A stretch of 64,000 nucleotides of DNA from an uncultured Candidatus Saccharibacteria bacterium (GTDB taxonomy: Bacteria > Patescibacteriota > Saccharimonadia > Saccharimonadales > Saccharimonadaceae), in assembly GCA_937906385.1 (NCBI GenBank), contig CALCYQ010000004.1, positions 310,001 through 374,000 of the forward strand. The letters are read 5' to 3'. This document shows, one piece after another, positions 50,789 through 59,421 of the stretch; position 1 is the first letter of the stretch; each line of letters opens with the position of its first letter. The notes below the pieces were generated by a model. The model worked only from the letters and a program-made list of their open reading frames with translations, was not told where the DNA came from and searched no databases. A program made the position numbers and the translations under genes.

Positions 50789-52261
50789 TTACTGATTTAA
50801 AATCCCAAACACCGCCACAAACATGCCAGCAATAATCGCCAAGCAAATTATTAATGCAATTACATACAATCGATATTTAACTGGATGCGCTTCTTCGCCA
50901 CCCGCCATCACGCCAAGCACATTTCCCCAAAATCGGTCGCCCAAACTCTGCGATTTTCGCTCTGCTCCGAGTTTTTCATTCGTCTCTTTGGCATAATTTT
51001 TGCCATTTTCATAATTGCGCTTTTCTGAAAGCAACATCTCATCGCGCCCAGTCGCTAGCGAGCCAATCGCACGATCATCATTGCGCCCCACCATCGTCTG
51101 AAGCCAAGCTTGCGAGGTGCCTTTTTCGACATCCTTTATCTCAAAATTCTGTAATTCCACTCGCGTTTCGCGTTCGTGCGCATGACGCGCCCGCTTTTGC
51201 GTCGATACGCGTTCACCCTTCTTTGGCGCCGGCATCGAACCTGCCGTTTCGCCCGTACGCGCATTCACGGCGATGTAATAAATTCGTTTATCGCCTTCGC
51301 GCTCGTAGCTATATAGCCACACCGGCAGATAGGCCGCTTTCCATTTCAGCCCTTTCAAGCTCAAATGTTCATCGTCCCAGCGCGCCCCACGAGTATAATC
51401 CGGAATTTTTTTCATCACTTCATGACGCGCAATGTCGCCACTCTGCAAAACGACGATTTCTTTCAGCCTCGACGTATTTACGCTACGCTTCTCTGCCGCC
51501 ACCCCGCGAATAAAATTCGCATCCCAAGCTACCGCATTTTCTGTATCGAACGGTAAAATCGCATTGATAATATTATTTGAATTCACATCACGATTCTGGT
51601 TTAGTCGCGCCGCTGATGATTCTACGGTCAAATCATCAATCAGCAAATCATAATCCAAAGTCAAATAATGTTGCTCAATCGTCCACGGTGGTGTCTTTTT
51701 ATCTTTGTCTTCATCTGCCACCTTTTCAGCATCACCTTTCATCGTTTCGTGCGCATTCACGTCAACAATGAAATATGGAAAATAAACGCTTCGAATATCT
51801 TTCGCAGAAAATTGATCATAGAAAGTCTTATCAATCTTCTCGCGATATGTATTCAGACAACTGCGAATTTTCTGCTCCGCTGTTATTTTTTTCATCTTAA
51901 ATGGCAACACTAAATCTGGCACTGCGCCATTCGGAATCTTGTCCACCAAAGAAAAAATATGGCGGCACCAGTGACAAGATGCGCTCGTTTGTTCCGCCGC
52001 ATCCACCACTACCTCGGCACCACAAGAAGGACATTTAAAAGTCACGATAATTTCGTCGCTCGGAATTATATCCTCCGCCCCTTCTTCCACGACGTTACCG
52101 TGCAACTTTTCTACGCCGCCCGCCTTATTTATCTTTTTGCCTTCAAAAAGCGTATGGCAGAAATTACAACGTAATTTTCCCTCGCCCAAATCGATAGCCA
52201 CATCACTGCCCCCACAACGAGGGCAGCGATGCAATTCGAACTTTGGCTCTTTAGTAGCCAT
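50789..52261 (-). CDS. Zinc-ribbon membrane protein, paralogue 1 (YdjG-like)
   Basis: 490 residues. Ribbons CPRC...CNFC and CPSC...CHWC; core NGAVPDLVLPFKMKK, FPYFIVDVNAHETMKG, KAAYLPVWLYSYERE, VNARTGETAGSMP. The two central membrane helices of its paralogues are missing here: the core runs directly into ARHAHERETRVEL and a long charged helical stretch, with one C-terminal helix (LYVIALIICLAIIAGMFVAVFGIL). The three proteins therefore have different topologies around one conserved core and may form a hetero-oligomer. Confidence 0.82.
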   Translation of the reverse strand: MATKEPKFELHRCPRCGGSDVAIDLGEGKLRCNFCHTLFEGKKINKAGGVEKLHGNVVEEGAEDIIPSDEIIVTFKCPSCGAEVVVDAAEQTSASCHWCRHIFSLVDKIPNGAVPDLVLPFKMKKITAEQKIRSCLNTYREKIDKTFYDQFSAKDIRSVYFPYFIVDVNAHETMKGDAEKVADEDKDKKTPPWTIEQHYLTLDYDLLIDDLTVESSAARLNQNRDVNSNNIINAILPFDTENAVAWDANFIRGVAAEKRSVNTSRLKEIVVLQSGDIARHEVMKKIPDYTRGARWDDEHLSLKGLKWKAAYLPVWLYSYEREGDKRIYYIAVNARTGETAGSMPAPKKGERVSTQKRARHAHERETRVELQNFEIKDVEKGTSQAWLQTMVGRNDDRAIGSLATGRDEMLLSEKRNYENGKNYAKETNEKLGAERKSQSLGDRFWGNVLGVMAGGEEAHPVKYRLYVIALIICLAIIAGMFVAVFGILNQ

Positions 52262-52279
52262 TTAGAGATGCTTCTCCAA

Positions 52280-53473
52280 TTACTCCGCAGCTGGAGCTGC
52301 TGGGGTTTCTGGGGTCTCCGGAGCGGCTGGCGCTTCTGGCGCAGCCGGTGCAGCCGGCGCTTCTGGAGCTGGCGCAGCGGCTGGTTGAGCAGCAGCGGCG
52401 GCAGCAGCAGCTTGTTGAGCCATTACTGGATTCTCGCCAACCGGCTGAGTCATACCAGCAGTACCACCCATCATACCAACGCCCATACCCATACCCATTA
52501 GGCCATTCGTACCGGCATTATTGCCAGCAGCATTGACACCTTCGGCAATCTGAGTTTGCGCATAAGCAGCACCAACGCCACCTTGCATGAGGAAGCCAGT
52601 ATTGAATTTTTCGGTAATAAGCTTTGCGGAAGTTTCGTCCCAGTCCAAGCCCATTGGCGATACGCCAACTACAGCAAGACCATACTTCGAACCCCATTGT
52701 GCATTCGCTTCAACAGCATCATTAACATCTTTCGCGAAGGTTGTCTGGCCGCCTTGAATATCATCAATGGATTTACCGCCCTTAGTGAAGCTCGAAAGAG
52801 CAACCGACAAGGAGCCGATGAAGTCTGCGAAGAGACCTTCTTCAACACCGCCATCGCCTTCACCGCCGAGCTCAAAGTAGCTACGACCTTGACCGGAAAT
52901 GATGTCGACTGGGATTAAGTTCTTAATCAAAAGAATTGGATCTACAACTTTGACGGTGTAAGTACCATTGCTCGTTACGGCGAGCATCGCACCTGCATAA
53001 TTGGCATCCTTATAACGGATTGGATTTTGCGTGCCATAGTGGAGGCCCTTAATATCCTTTAAGTTCACATAGAATGCAATCTGTTGGTTACCTGGCTGAC
53101 CGCCGAACTTGAATTGGTTCCAGCTCTGACCAAAGGTCGAGGCAAAGAAGCCGTCACCAGAGAACATACTCTTAGCTTCTGGAACATTCTCAGTCGTATA
53201 AGTGTAGCCGCCTGGCTCAGAAATTACACCAGTAATACCACCGTTCTCAACGGTAATTAAACAAGTGCCTTCTGGAACCAAAAACTTGCTGCCGTTCGAA
53301 ATCACGTTGGCATTCTCCTCGCCATCGTTATTCTCACTGCCGTTCACCTTCACTGGGGTTGCGCGTGCTAACAAGACATGATCAGTCATGGAAGCTGGTG
53401 GCGCCATATATTCGAGCCACTGATTCGCGAAACTACCACTAAGGGCGCCCGTAAATGCTTTAATAAAGCCCAT
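52280..53473 (-). CDS. SPFH/Band 7-domain protein (YdjI-like)
   Basis: 397 residues. First gene of the operon. Begins MGFIKAFTGALSGSFANQW, as in the YdjI/virion-core-like SPFH group, then an SPFH beta domain (FLVPEGTCLITVENGGITGVISEPG in pieces; FFASTFGQSWNQFKFGG; GTQNPIRYKD) and a helical oligomerisation part. In related proteins the C-terminus normally carries zinc ribbons; here it is a Gly/Met stretch then about 60 residues of Ala/Pro/Glu, so ribbons occur only on the partner proteins. Probably a membrane-scaffold or stress complex. Shine-Dalgarno AAGGAGG; -10 TATGAT. Confidence 0.85.
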   Translation of the reverse strand: MGFIKAFTGALSGSFANQWLEYMAPPASMTDHVLLARATPVKVNGSENNDGEENANVISNGSKFLVPEGTCLITVENGGITGVISEPGGYTYTTENVPEAKSMFSGDGFFASTFGQSWNQFKFGGQPGNQQIAFYVNLKDIKGLHYGTQNPIRYKDANYAGAMLAVTSNGTYTVKVVDPILLIKNLIPVDIISGQGRSYFELGGEGDGGVEEGLFADFIGSLSVALSSFTKGGKSIDDIQGGQTTFAKDVNDAVEANAQWGSKYGLAVVGVSPMGLDWDETSAKLITEKFNTGFLMQGGVGAAYAQTQIAEGVNAAGNNAGTNGLMGMGMGVGMMGGTAGMTQPVGENPVMAQQAAAAAAAAQPAAAPAPEAPAAPAAPEAPAAPETPETPAAPAAE

Positions 53474-53570
53474 TTGGATTCCTCCTTAAGTTTTATCTTA
53501 GTTCTATCATATCACAAGCACTTTATTTCGTGCAGAAAACTAAGCATAAATTTTTTATACAGCCGCACAA

Positions 53571-53641
53571 AAATCCCCCTCTTTAATCGGGGGATTTCCT
53601 CAAAAAACGTGAATTAAACCGTTTTTGCTTAAAAATTCACG
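53571..53641 (-). terminator. Two tandem terminators after ppa
   Basis: Minus strand: CGTGAATT...AATTCACG (53641-53608) followed by T6, then AATCCCCC...GGGGGATT (53596-53572) followed by TTTTG. Confidence 0.85.
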
Positions 53642-53645
53642 GTTT

Positions 53646-54167
53646 TTAAAAGCGTTTAATAGCGGCTTCGATAACTTTCTGAGCTTCTTCTACGCCAAAG
53701 AAACCTTTCACCTGAGTGGTACCTGGTTTCTTTAAATCTTTGTAGTGATTGAAGTGGAATTCAATCTGTTCAATCGTGCGCTTTGGCAAATCTTCCAAAG
53801 TCTTGATTGCGTCACCATTGTTGCGATCATCGTCAACTACAGCAATAATCTTATCGTCGACTTCCCCGTCATCCACAAACTTCATCACGCCAAGAATCTT
53901 TGCTTTCACATAAATGCCAGTCGTAAGTGGCTGCTCTGTAATCACAAGCACATCGAGCTCGTCGCCATCTTCATCGAGCGTTTGTGGAATAAAGCCATAG
54001 TTGCAAGGCTTCGCAAATGCCATCGGTTCAATGCGATCAAGCATAAAGCAAGCGCGCTTACGATCCCATTCAATCTTGTGGTTGCTACCAGTTGGAATCT
54101 CAATAACGACATTAATGTTTCCGTTTTTATAATCACCTGGCTCTAAAATTTGGTTAAAATCAGCCAT
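53646..54167 (-). CDS. ppa: Inorganic pyrophosphatase, family I
   Basis: 173 residues, cytoplasmic. Hydrolyses pyrophosphate to drive biosynthesis. VVIEIPTGSNHKIEWD lies near the N-terminus, NYGFIPQTLDEDGDELDVLV holds the metal-binding Asp cluster, and KIIAVVDDD follows. The ATG at 54167 is chosen for AAAGGAG 5 nt upstream and because family members begin near 'LEPGDYKNGNINVVIEIP'; an in-frame ATG at 54221 adds an unrelated 18 residues. Confidence 0.96.
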   Translation of the reverse strand: MADFNQILEPGDYKNGNINVVIEIPTGSNHKIEWDRKRACFMLDRIEPMAFAKPCNYGFIPQTLDEDGDELDVLVITEQPLTTGIYVKAKILGVMKFVDDGEVDDKIIAVVDDDRNNGDAIKTLEDLPKRTIEQIEFHFNHYKDLKKPGTTQVKGFFGVEEAQKVIEAAIKRF

Positions 54168-54287
54168 GTCACTCCTTTCATGTTTGTACTCCCCAAAATT
54201 AAGGGAGCTTTTCTTTATCATAGCACACTAGATGTGGTACAATAAGCATAAGTATCATCTAATAATTATTAGGAGTAAAAAAGACAC

Positions 54288-55295
54288 ATGGTTCGAATTG
54301 CTATTAACGGCTTTGGACGTATCGGCCGCAATGCATTCAAAATCGCCTTCGATCGTGGCGATGTCGAAGTAGTCGCTATCAACGACCTTACCGACGCACA
54401 AACGCTCGCACATCTCTTAAAATACGATTCCAACTACGGCATCTATGACAAAGACGTCAAGAGCGACGACCAAAACATTATCGTTGATGGCAAATCCATC
54501 CGCGTCTTCGCCGAAAAAGATCCAGCCAATTTACCATGGCGCGACCTCGGCGTTGATGTAGTTATCGAGTCCACTGGCTTCTTTACGAATCCAGAAGACG
54601 CCCGCGCCCACATTACCGCCGGCGCCCGCAAAGTCGTCATCTCCGCCCCAGCTAAAGGCGAAGGTGCCAAGACTATCGTACTTGGCGTCAACGAAGATCA
54701 ACTCACCGTCGACGATGAAATCGTTTCTAACGCTTCCTGTACGACCAACTGTATTGCTCCTGTCATGAAAGTTCTCGAAGATAATATCGGCATCGACAAA
54801 GCTATGATGACCACCGTCCACAGCTATACTGCCAGCCAAAAACTCCAAGATGCTCCAGCTAAAGACATCCGCGAAGCTCGTTCGGCCGCCGAAAACATCG
54901 TCCCAACGACCACCGGCGCCAGCAAGGCTGCTGCTCTCACCATCCCTACCCTCAAGGGTAAATTTAATGGTCTTTCCGTCCGCGTCCCAACCCCAGTAGT
55001 TTCTCTCTCGGATATTACTGCTGTTACTAAGCGCGAAACTTCCGTCGAAGAAATCAACGAGCTCTTCAAGCGCGCCGCCGCCGATCCTTATTATCAAGGC
55101 ATCCTCGACGCTACCGAAGAAGAACTCGTCTCCATCGATTATCGCGGCAACTCGCATTCTTCCATCGTCGACCTCAAGCTCACCGATGTTATCGGTGGCA
55201 CCCTTATTAAGGTTGTGGCTTGGTATGACAATGAATGGGGCTACAGTAATCGCCTCGTCGAATTAACTGCCGACCTTGGCAAGATGGGTCAATAA
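54288..55295 (+). CDS. gap: Glyceraldehyde-3-phosphate dehydrogenase
   Basis: 335 residues. Oxidises glyceraldehyde-3-phosphate with NAD and phosphate in glycolysis. NGFGRIGRNAFK Rossmann loop; ESTGFF; SNASCTTNCIAPV with the catalytic Cys; AENIVPTTTGASKAA; WYDNEWGYSNRLVE. Shine-Dalgarno AGGAG lies about 12 nt before ATG; TACAAT is about 40 nt upstream. First gene of a five-gene operon of sugar-phosphate enzymes. Confidence 0.97.
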   Translation: MVRIAINGFGRIGRNAFKIAFDRGDVEVVAINDLTDAQTLAHLLKYDSNYGIYDKDVKSDDQNIIVDGKSIRVFAEKDPANLPWRDLGVDVVIESTGFFTNPEDARAHITAGARKVVISAPAKGEGAKTIVLGVNEDQLTVDDEIVSNASCTTNCIAPVMKVLEDNIGIDKAMMTTVHSYTASQKLQDAPAKDIREARSAAENIVPTTTGASKAAALTIPTLKGKFNGLSVRVPTPVVSLSDITAVTKRETSVEEINELFKRAAADPYYQGILDATEEELVSIDYRGNSHSSIVDLKLTDVIGGTLIKVVAWYDNEWGYSNRLVELTADLGKMGQ

Positions 55296-55299
55296 TAAT

Positions 55300-55740
55300 A
55301 TGCACGTCTACCTCGGCGCCGATCATCGCGGCTTTCAACTCAAAGATGAAATTCTCGCCTGGCTTCAGGGGCGTCAAATTCCATTCACGGATTTTGGCGC
55401 ACATGAATACGACGCCGAGGACGACTTTAATGATTACGCCAAAAAAGTCGCCATCGCCATGACTTCCAATACCGATCTCGACGATTTTGGCATTCTACTC
55501 TGCGGCTCTGGACAAGGTATGGCTATGCAAGCCAATCGCTACAAAGGCGTTCGCGCCGCCATTTGCTCTTCTGCTATGGAAGCTATCGAGGCCCGCTTAC
55601 ATAATAACGCTAACATCCTCTGCCTTTCCGCAGACGAAAACCTTCATAATTACGCAGAAATCATTAATGGCTTCATGACCACAAAGCCACTACCTGACGA
55701 AAAATATAAACGCCGTTGCGATAAATTAGACGAGATATAA
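55300..55740 (+). CDS. rpiB: Ribose-5-phosphate isomerase B (RpiB/LacAB family)
   Basis: 146 residues. Interconverts ribose-5-phosphate and ribulose-5-phosphate. YLGADHRGFQLKDEI opens the protein; GILLCGSGQGMAMQANRYKGVRAA contains the catalytic Cys and the anion hole; then NNANILCLSAD. The ATG at 55300 is chosen because the conserved MHVYLGADHRG begins there, 4 nt after the gap stop. Confidence 0.94.
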   Translation: MHVYLGADHRGFQLKDEILAWLQGRQIPFTDFGAHEYDAEDDFNDYAKKVAIAMTSNTDLDDFGILLCGSGQGMAMQANRYKGVRAAICSSAMEAIEARLHNNANILCLSADENLHNYAEIINGFMTTKPLPDEKYKRRCDKLDEI

Positions 55741-55741
55741 T

Positions 55742-56392
55742 ATGCCAATTACAACTATTGCACCAAGTATTCTCACCAATAGTCCAACTCAATATAAAGA
55801 TATTATTAAAAAATACTATCCTTTTGTGCGCCGTGCTCACATTGATATTTCTGATGGCACCCTCACTACGAGTACTACCATCAACGAAACTGCTGTCTGG
55901 TGGCCAAAAGGCTGGACCGTCGACATCCATATGATGACCGCTCAGCCATCCAAACATGTCGACAATCTTATTAAATTACATCCAAATCTCGTCATTCTCC
56001 ATGCCGAAGCTCGCGAAAATCTCCTTCCAATCTTCGACACGCTCAAGCAAAATGGTATGCGCGTTGGCGTAGCCATCGTCAGAGGTGTTTATCCTGGCTC
56101 CATTAAGCCAATCCTCGCCGCCGCTGACCACGCTATGATTTTCTCTGGTCATCTCGGCGAATATGGCGGTGAAGCCGATTTATTACTCACCGAAAAAGCC
56201 GAATTAATCAACGACCTACATCACGGCATCGAAATCGGTTGGGATGGTGGCGCTAAACTCGACAATATCCGTCCAATTACTCATGCCGGCATCCAGGTAA
56301 TTAACGTCGGTAGCGCTATCGCAAAAGCCGACGATCCAGCTCAAATGTATTCCCTCCTCGTCGCCGAAACTGAAAAAGAGGAACCGCTATAA
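55742..56392 (+). CDS. Divergent ribulose-phosphate 3-epimerase-like TIM barrel
   Basis: 216 residues. Opens IAPSILTNSP as in Rpe, with metal/catalytic motifs HIDISDG, VDIHMM and LHAEA, and a C-terminal IGWDGGAKLDNI for the second catalytic Asp, ending VINVGSAI. The family's phosphate loop NPGFGGQ is replaced by SGHLGEYGG and the NPxT segment is missing (GVAIVRGVYPGS). Pentose-phosphate epimerase is likely given rpiB upstream, but a related epimerase with another substrate is possible. Its stop overlaps the next ATG (TAATG). Confidence 0.72.
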   Translation: MPITTIAPSILTNSPTQYKDIIKKYYPFVRRAHIDISDGTLTTSTTINETAVWWPKGWTVDIHMMTAQPSKHVDNLIKLHPNLVILHAEARENLLPIFDTLKQNGMRVGVAIVRGVYPGSIKPILAAADHAMIFSGHLGEYGGEADLLLTEKAELINDLHHGIEIGWDGGAKLDNIRPITHAGIQVINVGSAIAKADDPAQMYSLLVAETEKEEPL

Positions 56393-57345
56393 TGGCACGC
56401 ATTGTTTCTATCGGCGCCGCCTTGCAAGACGTCTATCTCATCGATCACGACGATTTCGGCACCAACAGCCGCGGTTTTTTCAATCGGCTCGAGCTCGGTA
56501 CGAAAGTCGATATTGATAAGATTCAGTTCAGCACCGGTGGTGGCGCCACAAATGCCGCAACCACCTTTGCTCGCAATGGCCACGAGTCAATTTTTATGGG
56601 CTGTATTGCCCAAGATCCAGCCGGCGAAGCTATCATTAACGCCCTCGACGACGAAGGTATCGATAGCAGTTATGTTACCTACTCTGCTGGCGCTCATACT
56701 GGCTATTCCGTCTTGCTTCTCGCTCCAAATGGCGAGCGCACTATTCTCACTTGCCGTGGCGCATCTGCTAAATTCGACTTATTAAATCCAGATGATCTCG
56801 ACACTATCTATCCAGATTGGCTTTACGTCACCACCTTCCGTGGCAACATGGATATGCTCGATCAATTCTTTACCAAAGCCAAAACCCTTGGTGCGAAAAT
56901 TATGTTTAATCCTGGCAATCTCGAGCTCGCTCATCAGCGCAAGCTCCTTGGCCTTCTCCCCGATGTTGATATTCTCTTAGTAAATCGCTCCGAAGCTAAA
57001 CAAATCGTCCAAGGCTCGACCCTTCAAGAACTTATCATGCGCCTTAAAAATTACGTTCCTGCCGCCATTATTACCGACGGCAATCAAGGCGCCATCGCTA
57101 ATAACGGCACCGAAGTTTATCGCCTTGGTCTTTATGAAGATGTCCCCGTCAAAGATGCTACTGGCGCCGGCGACGCTTTCGGTTCTGGCTTTCTCGCCGC
57201 TTATGCCCGCGACAAATCATTTAAAGACTCCCTTATCTTCGGTTCCGCCAATTCCACCTCCGTGGTCCGTAAAATCGGTTCCAAAGATGGAATTATTAGC
57301 CAAAATACAAAATTACACACTATGCCAATACAGGAGATTCGTTAA
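56392..57345 (+). CDS. PfkB-family carbohydrate kinase
   Basis: 317 residues. Ribokinase fold that phosphorylates a sugar or nucleoside with ATP. STGGGATNAATTFARNG is the N-terminal glycine pair region; the C-terminal signature DATGAGDAFGSGFLAA carries the catalytic Asp and anion hole. Substrate not decidable from sequence; context (rpiB, rpe-like, gap) suggests a pentose, nucleoside or hexose phosphate route. Overlaps both neighbours by TAATG. Confidence 0.9.
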   Translation: MARIVSIGAALQDVYLIDHDDFGTNSRGFFNRLELGTKVDIDKIQFSTGGGATNAATTFARNGHESIFMGCIAQDPAGEAIINALDDEGIDSSYVTYSAGAHTGYSVLLLAPNGERTILTCRGASAKFDLLNPDDLDTIYPDWLYVTTFRGNMDMLDQFFTKAKTLGAKIMFNPGNLELAHQRKLLGLLPDVDILLVNRSEAKQIVQGSTLQELIMRLKNYVPAAIITDGNQGAIANNGTEVYRLGLYEDVPVKDATGAGDAFGSGFLAAYARDKSFKDSLIFGSANSTSVVRKIGSKDGIISQNTKLHTMPIQEIR

Positions 57346-58067
57346 TGGACGACGCAGTCGCAAAATGGCTCGACGAAATCGCAGCCAATAAATTAAATCC
57401 CGAAGATGTTGAGCGCTCCCTGCGCTATGCAAAAGATCTTGAACAAGGTCTTGCTAAAATCCGCACTTATTCTCAAGGTGTCTCAATCTTCGGCTCTGCC
57501 CGCTTACCAATAAACGGTAAATGGTGCAAGCTTGCCGAACAGCTCGGATATAAACTCGCTCAAAACGGCCACCCAGTCATCACCGGCGGCGGCCCAAGCA
57601 TCATGGAAGCCGCCAATAAAGGCGCCTACGAAGCCGGCGGTCGCAGTATCGGCCTTAATATCCAACTCGCTCATGAACAGCATATTAACCCTTACGTTAC
57701 TGACGAGATGGAATTTCACTATTTCTTCGCCCGCAAAGTCATGCTTACTATGAGCTCCAAAGTTTATGTCTTCTTCCCTGGCGGCTTTGGTACGCTTGAT
57801 GAATTCTCTGAAATTCTCATCTTAATGCAAGAAGGCAAAATGCCAAAGATGCCAATGTTCCTTATCGGCAAAAGCTTCTGGAAACCACTCGATCGTTTCT
57901 TTGCTAATAAAATGCAACCGCTCAAAACTATCAATGCCGCCGACCGCAAAATCTATCGCATCACCGACGACATCGACGAAGTCGTCGAGGCGGCCAACAA
58001 AATCGGCCATCGCAGCATTTACGACAATATCTATAACGACAAAAAGAGCGACTTTAAGCTGATTTAA
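57345..58067 (+). CDS. LOG-family (TIGR00730-like) nucleotide-hydrolase fold protein
   Basis: 240 residues. Contains VSIFGSARLP, ITGGGPSIMEAANKGAYEAGG and the LOG signature FFPGGFGTLDEFSEIL with catalytic Arg in YFFARKVML. Such proteins hydrolyse nucleoside monophosphates to base plus ribose-5-phosphate (the 'lysine decarboxylase' label is historical). Placed last in an operon with rpiB and a PfkB kinase, this could feed ribose-5-phosphate from nucleotides into central metabolism; that link is inference. Confidence 0.88.
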   Translation: MDDAVAKWLDEIAANKLNPEDVERSLRYAKDLEQGLAKIRTYSQGVSIFGSARLPINGKWCKLAEQLGYKLAQNGHPVITGGGPSIMEAANKGAYEAGGRSIGLNIQLAHEQHINPYVTDEMEFHYFFARKVMLTMSSKVYVFFPGGFGTLDEFSEILILMQEGKMPKMPMFLIGKSFWKPLDRFFANKMQPLKTINAADRKIYRITDDIDEVVEAANKIGHRSIYDNIYNDKKSDFKLI

Positions 58068-58072
58068 ACCTT

Positions 58073-58097
58073 AATAAGCCCCCGTGGGCTTATTTTG
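58073..58097 (+). terminator. Terminator of the gap operon
   Basis: AATAAGCCC-CCGT-GGGCTTATT (58073-58093) then TTTG; overlaps the stop of the convergent gene. Confidence 0.85.
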
Positions 58098-59421
58098 ATG
58101 GCAAATATTGCCTAAAGAAATTGCGTAGCTTCTTCCAATCTACCGCGTATACTACCATCAGCAAAATCGCTAAAATCGAAACCGCATATGCCCGATAGGT
58201 AAAGAAATGGTGCAGATATACATGATTGTGCATCGCTAACATTCGCACTACCGGAATCAACGCCACACCAACTAGAAATAGATATACTTTCTTCTCTGTC
58301 CGCTTTTTACGGAACCAAATTAATAGTATCGCCGCCGAAACCACCAGCAAGGCAAACGGGATAAAGCAATAAAACTCCAGTGCAATCGGAAACAGCTGAT
58401 ATAGATTTCGCGCAAATGCATTATAGATTAATACCGCCGACGAGCCATACCAATCATCTTGCACTGAGCGTTGCCCGATATGCCATCCCACGAAATTCCA
58501 AGTATTCGGCCCAAACGCAATACTGCAGAGCATCCATTTCCCCACCCACATTACTACCAGCCCAATCAACCACAAAAACGCATATCCAATATACCGCTTC
58601 GCATATTCTTTAAAATTCTTTTTCGTGATATTTTTTCGTTCACTCCAAATGATGAACAATAGCGGCACTCCAATCGTAATCGTCTCTACTGTCAAAAAAT
58701 CAAAATAACACGCCGCCGCGCCCGTTATCATAAACATCATCGACAAATATTTTTGTTTCTTTCGCCATACTAAGCTTGCGCAAATGTGCATCACTGCAAA
58801 CATTAAGATAAACATCCACGTATACTCTAGTGCGTATGGCACAATCCAAATCGAAACCATAACCAGCGCCATACTCAAACAAATCGCAAATGCTATTTCG
58901 TGGTGTCGGATTAACCTTGAAACTAATAGAATCCACAGTATAATAATTATCCCCGCATTTATTACATATATCTGCCGAATATTAAAGAACATCAGCATCG
59001 GCCGCAAATAAATCGACGACCCGTGCCAATATCGTAAATACTCAAAATTCGGCTCAATGTCATTTTCGACTTGCTCCAGATAATCGCGCACCGTCGCTTG
59101 ATCGCCCGTTTCCGTAAATGCACCCCACAATACCGTATTTACTGGATCTTTTTCGTCAAAACCATACGTAATCATCAGCGAAACTGTATCCGCATAGCGA
59201 TCCATCCGGCTCCCGTCAAAGCCTTTCCGAATTTGTCGAAATTCTATGTCGTTTTCTGCCGCAAAATCTCTAGCCGACTCAAGCGATTTTTCGCGTATCG
59301 CCGAGCGCGGAATAATTGCCGTCACCATCACTAATAACAAAAATCCAGTACAAACGCATAAAAACAGCACTAATAAATAGTGCCCAACCCTTAGCAAGCT
59401 CCTTTTAGTTCGTTCCGTCAT
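58090..59421 (-). CDS. Polytopic membrane protein, possibly GT-C-like glycosyltransferase
   Basis: 443 residues, about ten membrane helices. After the first helix there is an extracytoplasmic loop of about 115 residues (FDGSRMDRYADTVSLM, YLRYWHGSSIYLRPML), a layout seen in GT-C glycosyltransferases and in unnamed Firmicutes membrane proteins. The start overlaps the GT2 gene by 17 bp, so it is co-expressed with a dolichyl-phosphate-mannose-synthase-like enzyme that could supply lipid-linked sugar. Function is inferred from topology and neighbour only. Confidence 0.7.
   Translation of the reverse strand: MTERTKRSLLRVGHYLLVLFLCVCTGFLLLVMVTAIIPRSAIREKSLESARDFAAENDIEFRQIRKGFDGSRMDRYADTVSLMITYGFDEKDPVNTVLWGAFTETGDQATVRDYLEQVENDIEPNFEYLRYWHGSSIYLRPMLMFFNIRQIYVINAGIIIILWILLVSRLIRHHEIAFAICLSMALVMVSIWIVPYALEYTWMFILMFAVMHICASLVWRKKQKYLSMMFMITGAAACYFDFLTVETITIGVPLLFIIWSERKNITKKNFKEYAKRYIGYAFLWLIGLVVMWVGKWMLCSIAFGPNTWNFVGWHIGQRSVQDDWYGSSAVLIYNAFARNLYQLFPIALEFYCFIPFALLVVSAAILLIWFRKKRTEKKVYLFLVGVALIPVVRMLAMHNHVYLHHFFTYRAYAVSILAILLMVVYAVDWKKLRNFFRQYLPSK

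Noticed and set aside
52280..52480. Ala/Pro tail of the SPFH protein as a frameshift product
   Set aside because: The frame stays open to a normal stop just before the next gene, and Pro/Ala/Glu tails are common linkers.
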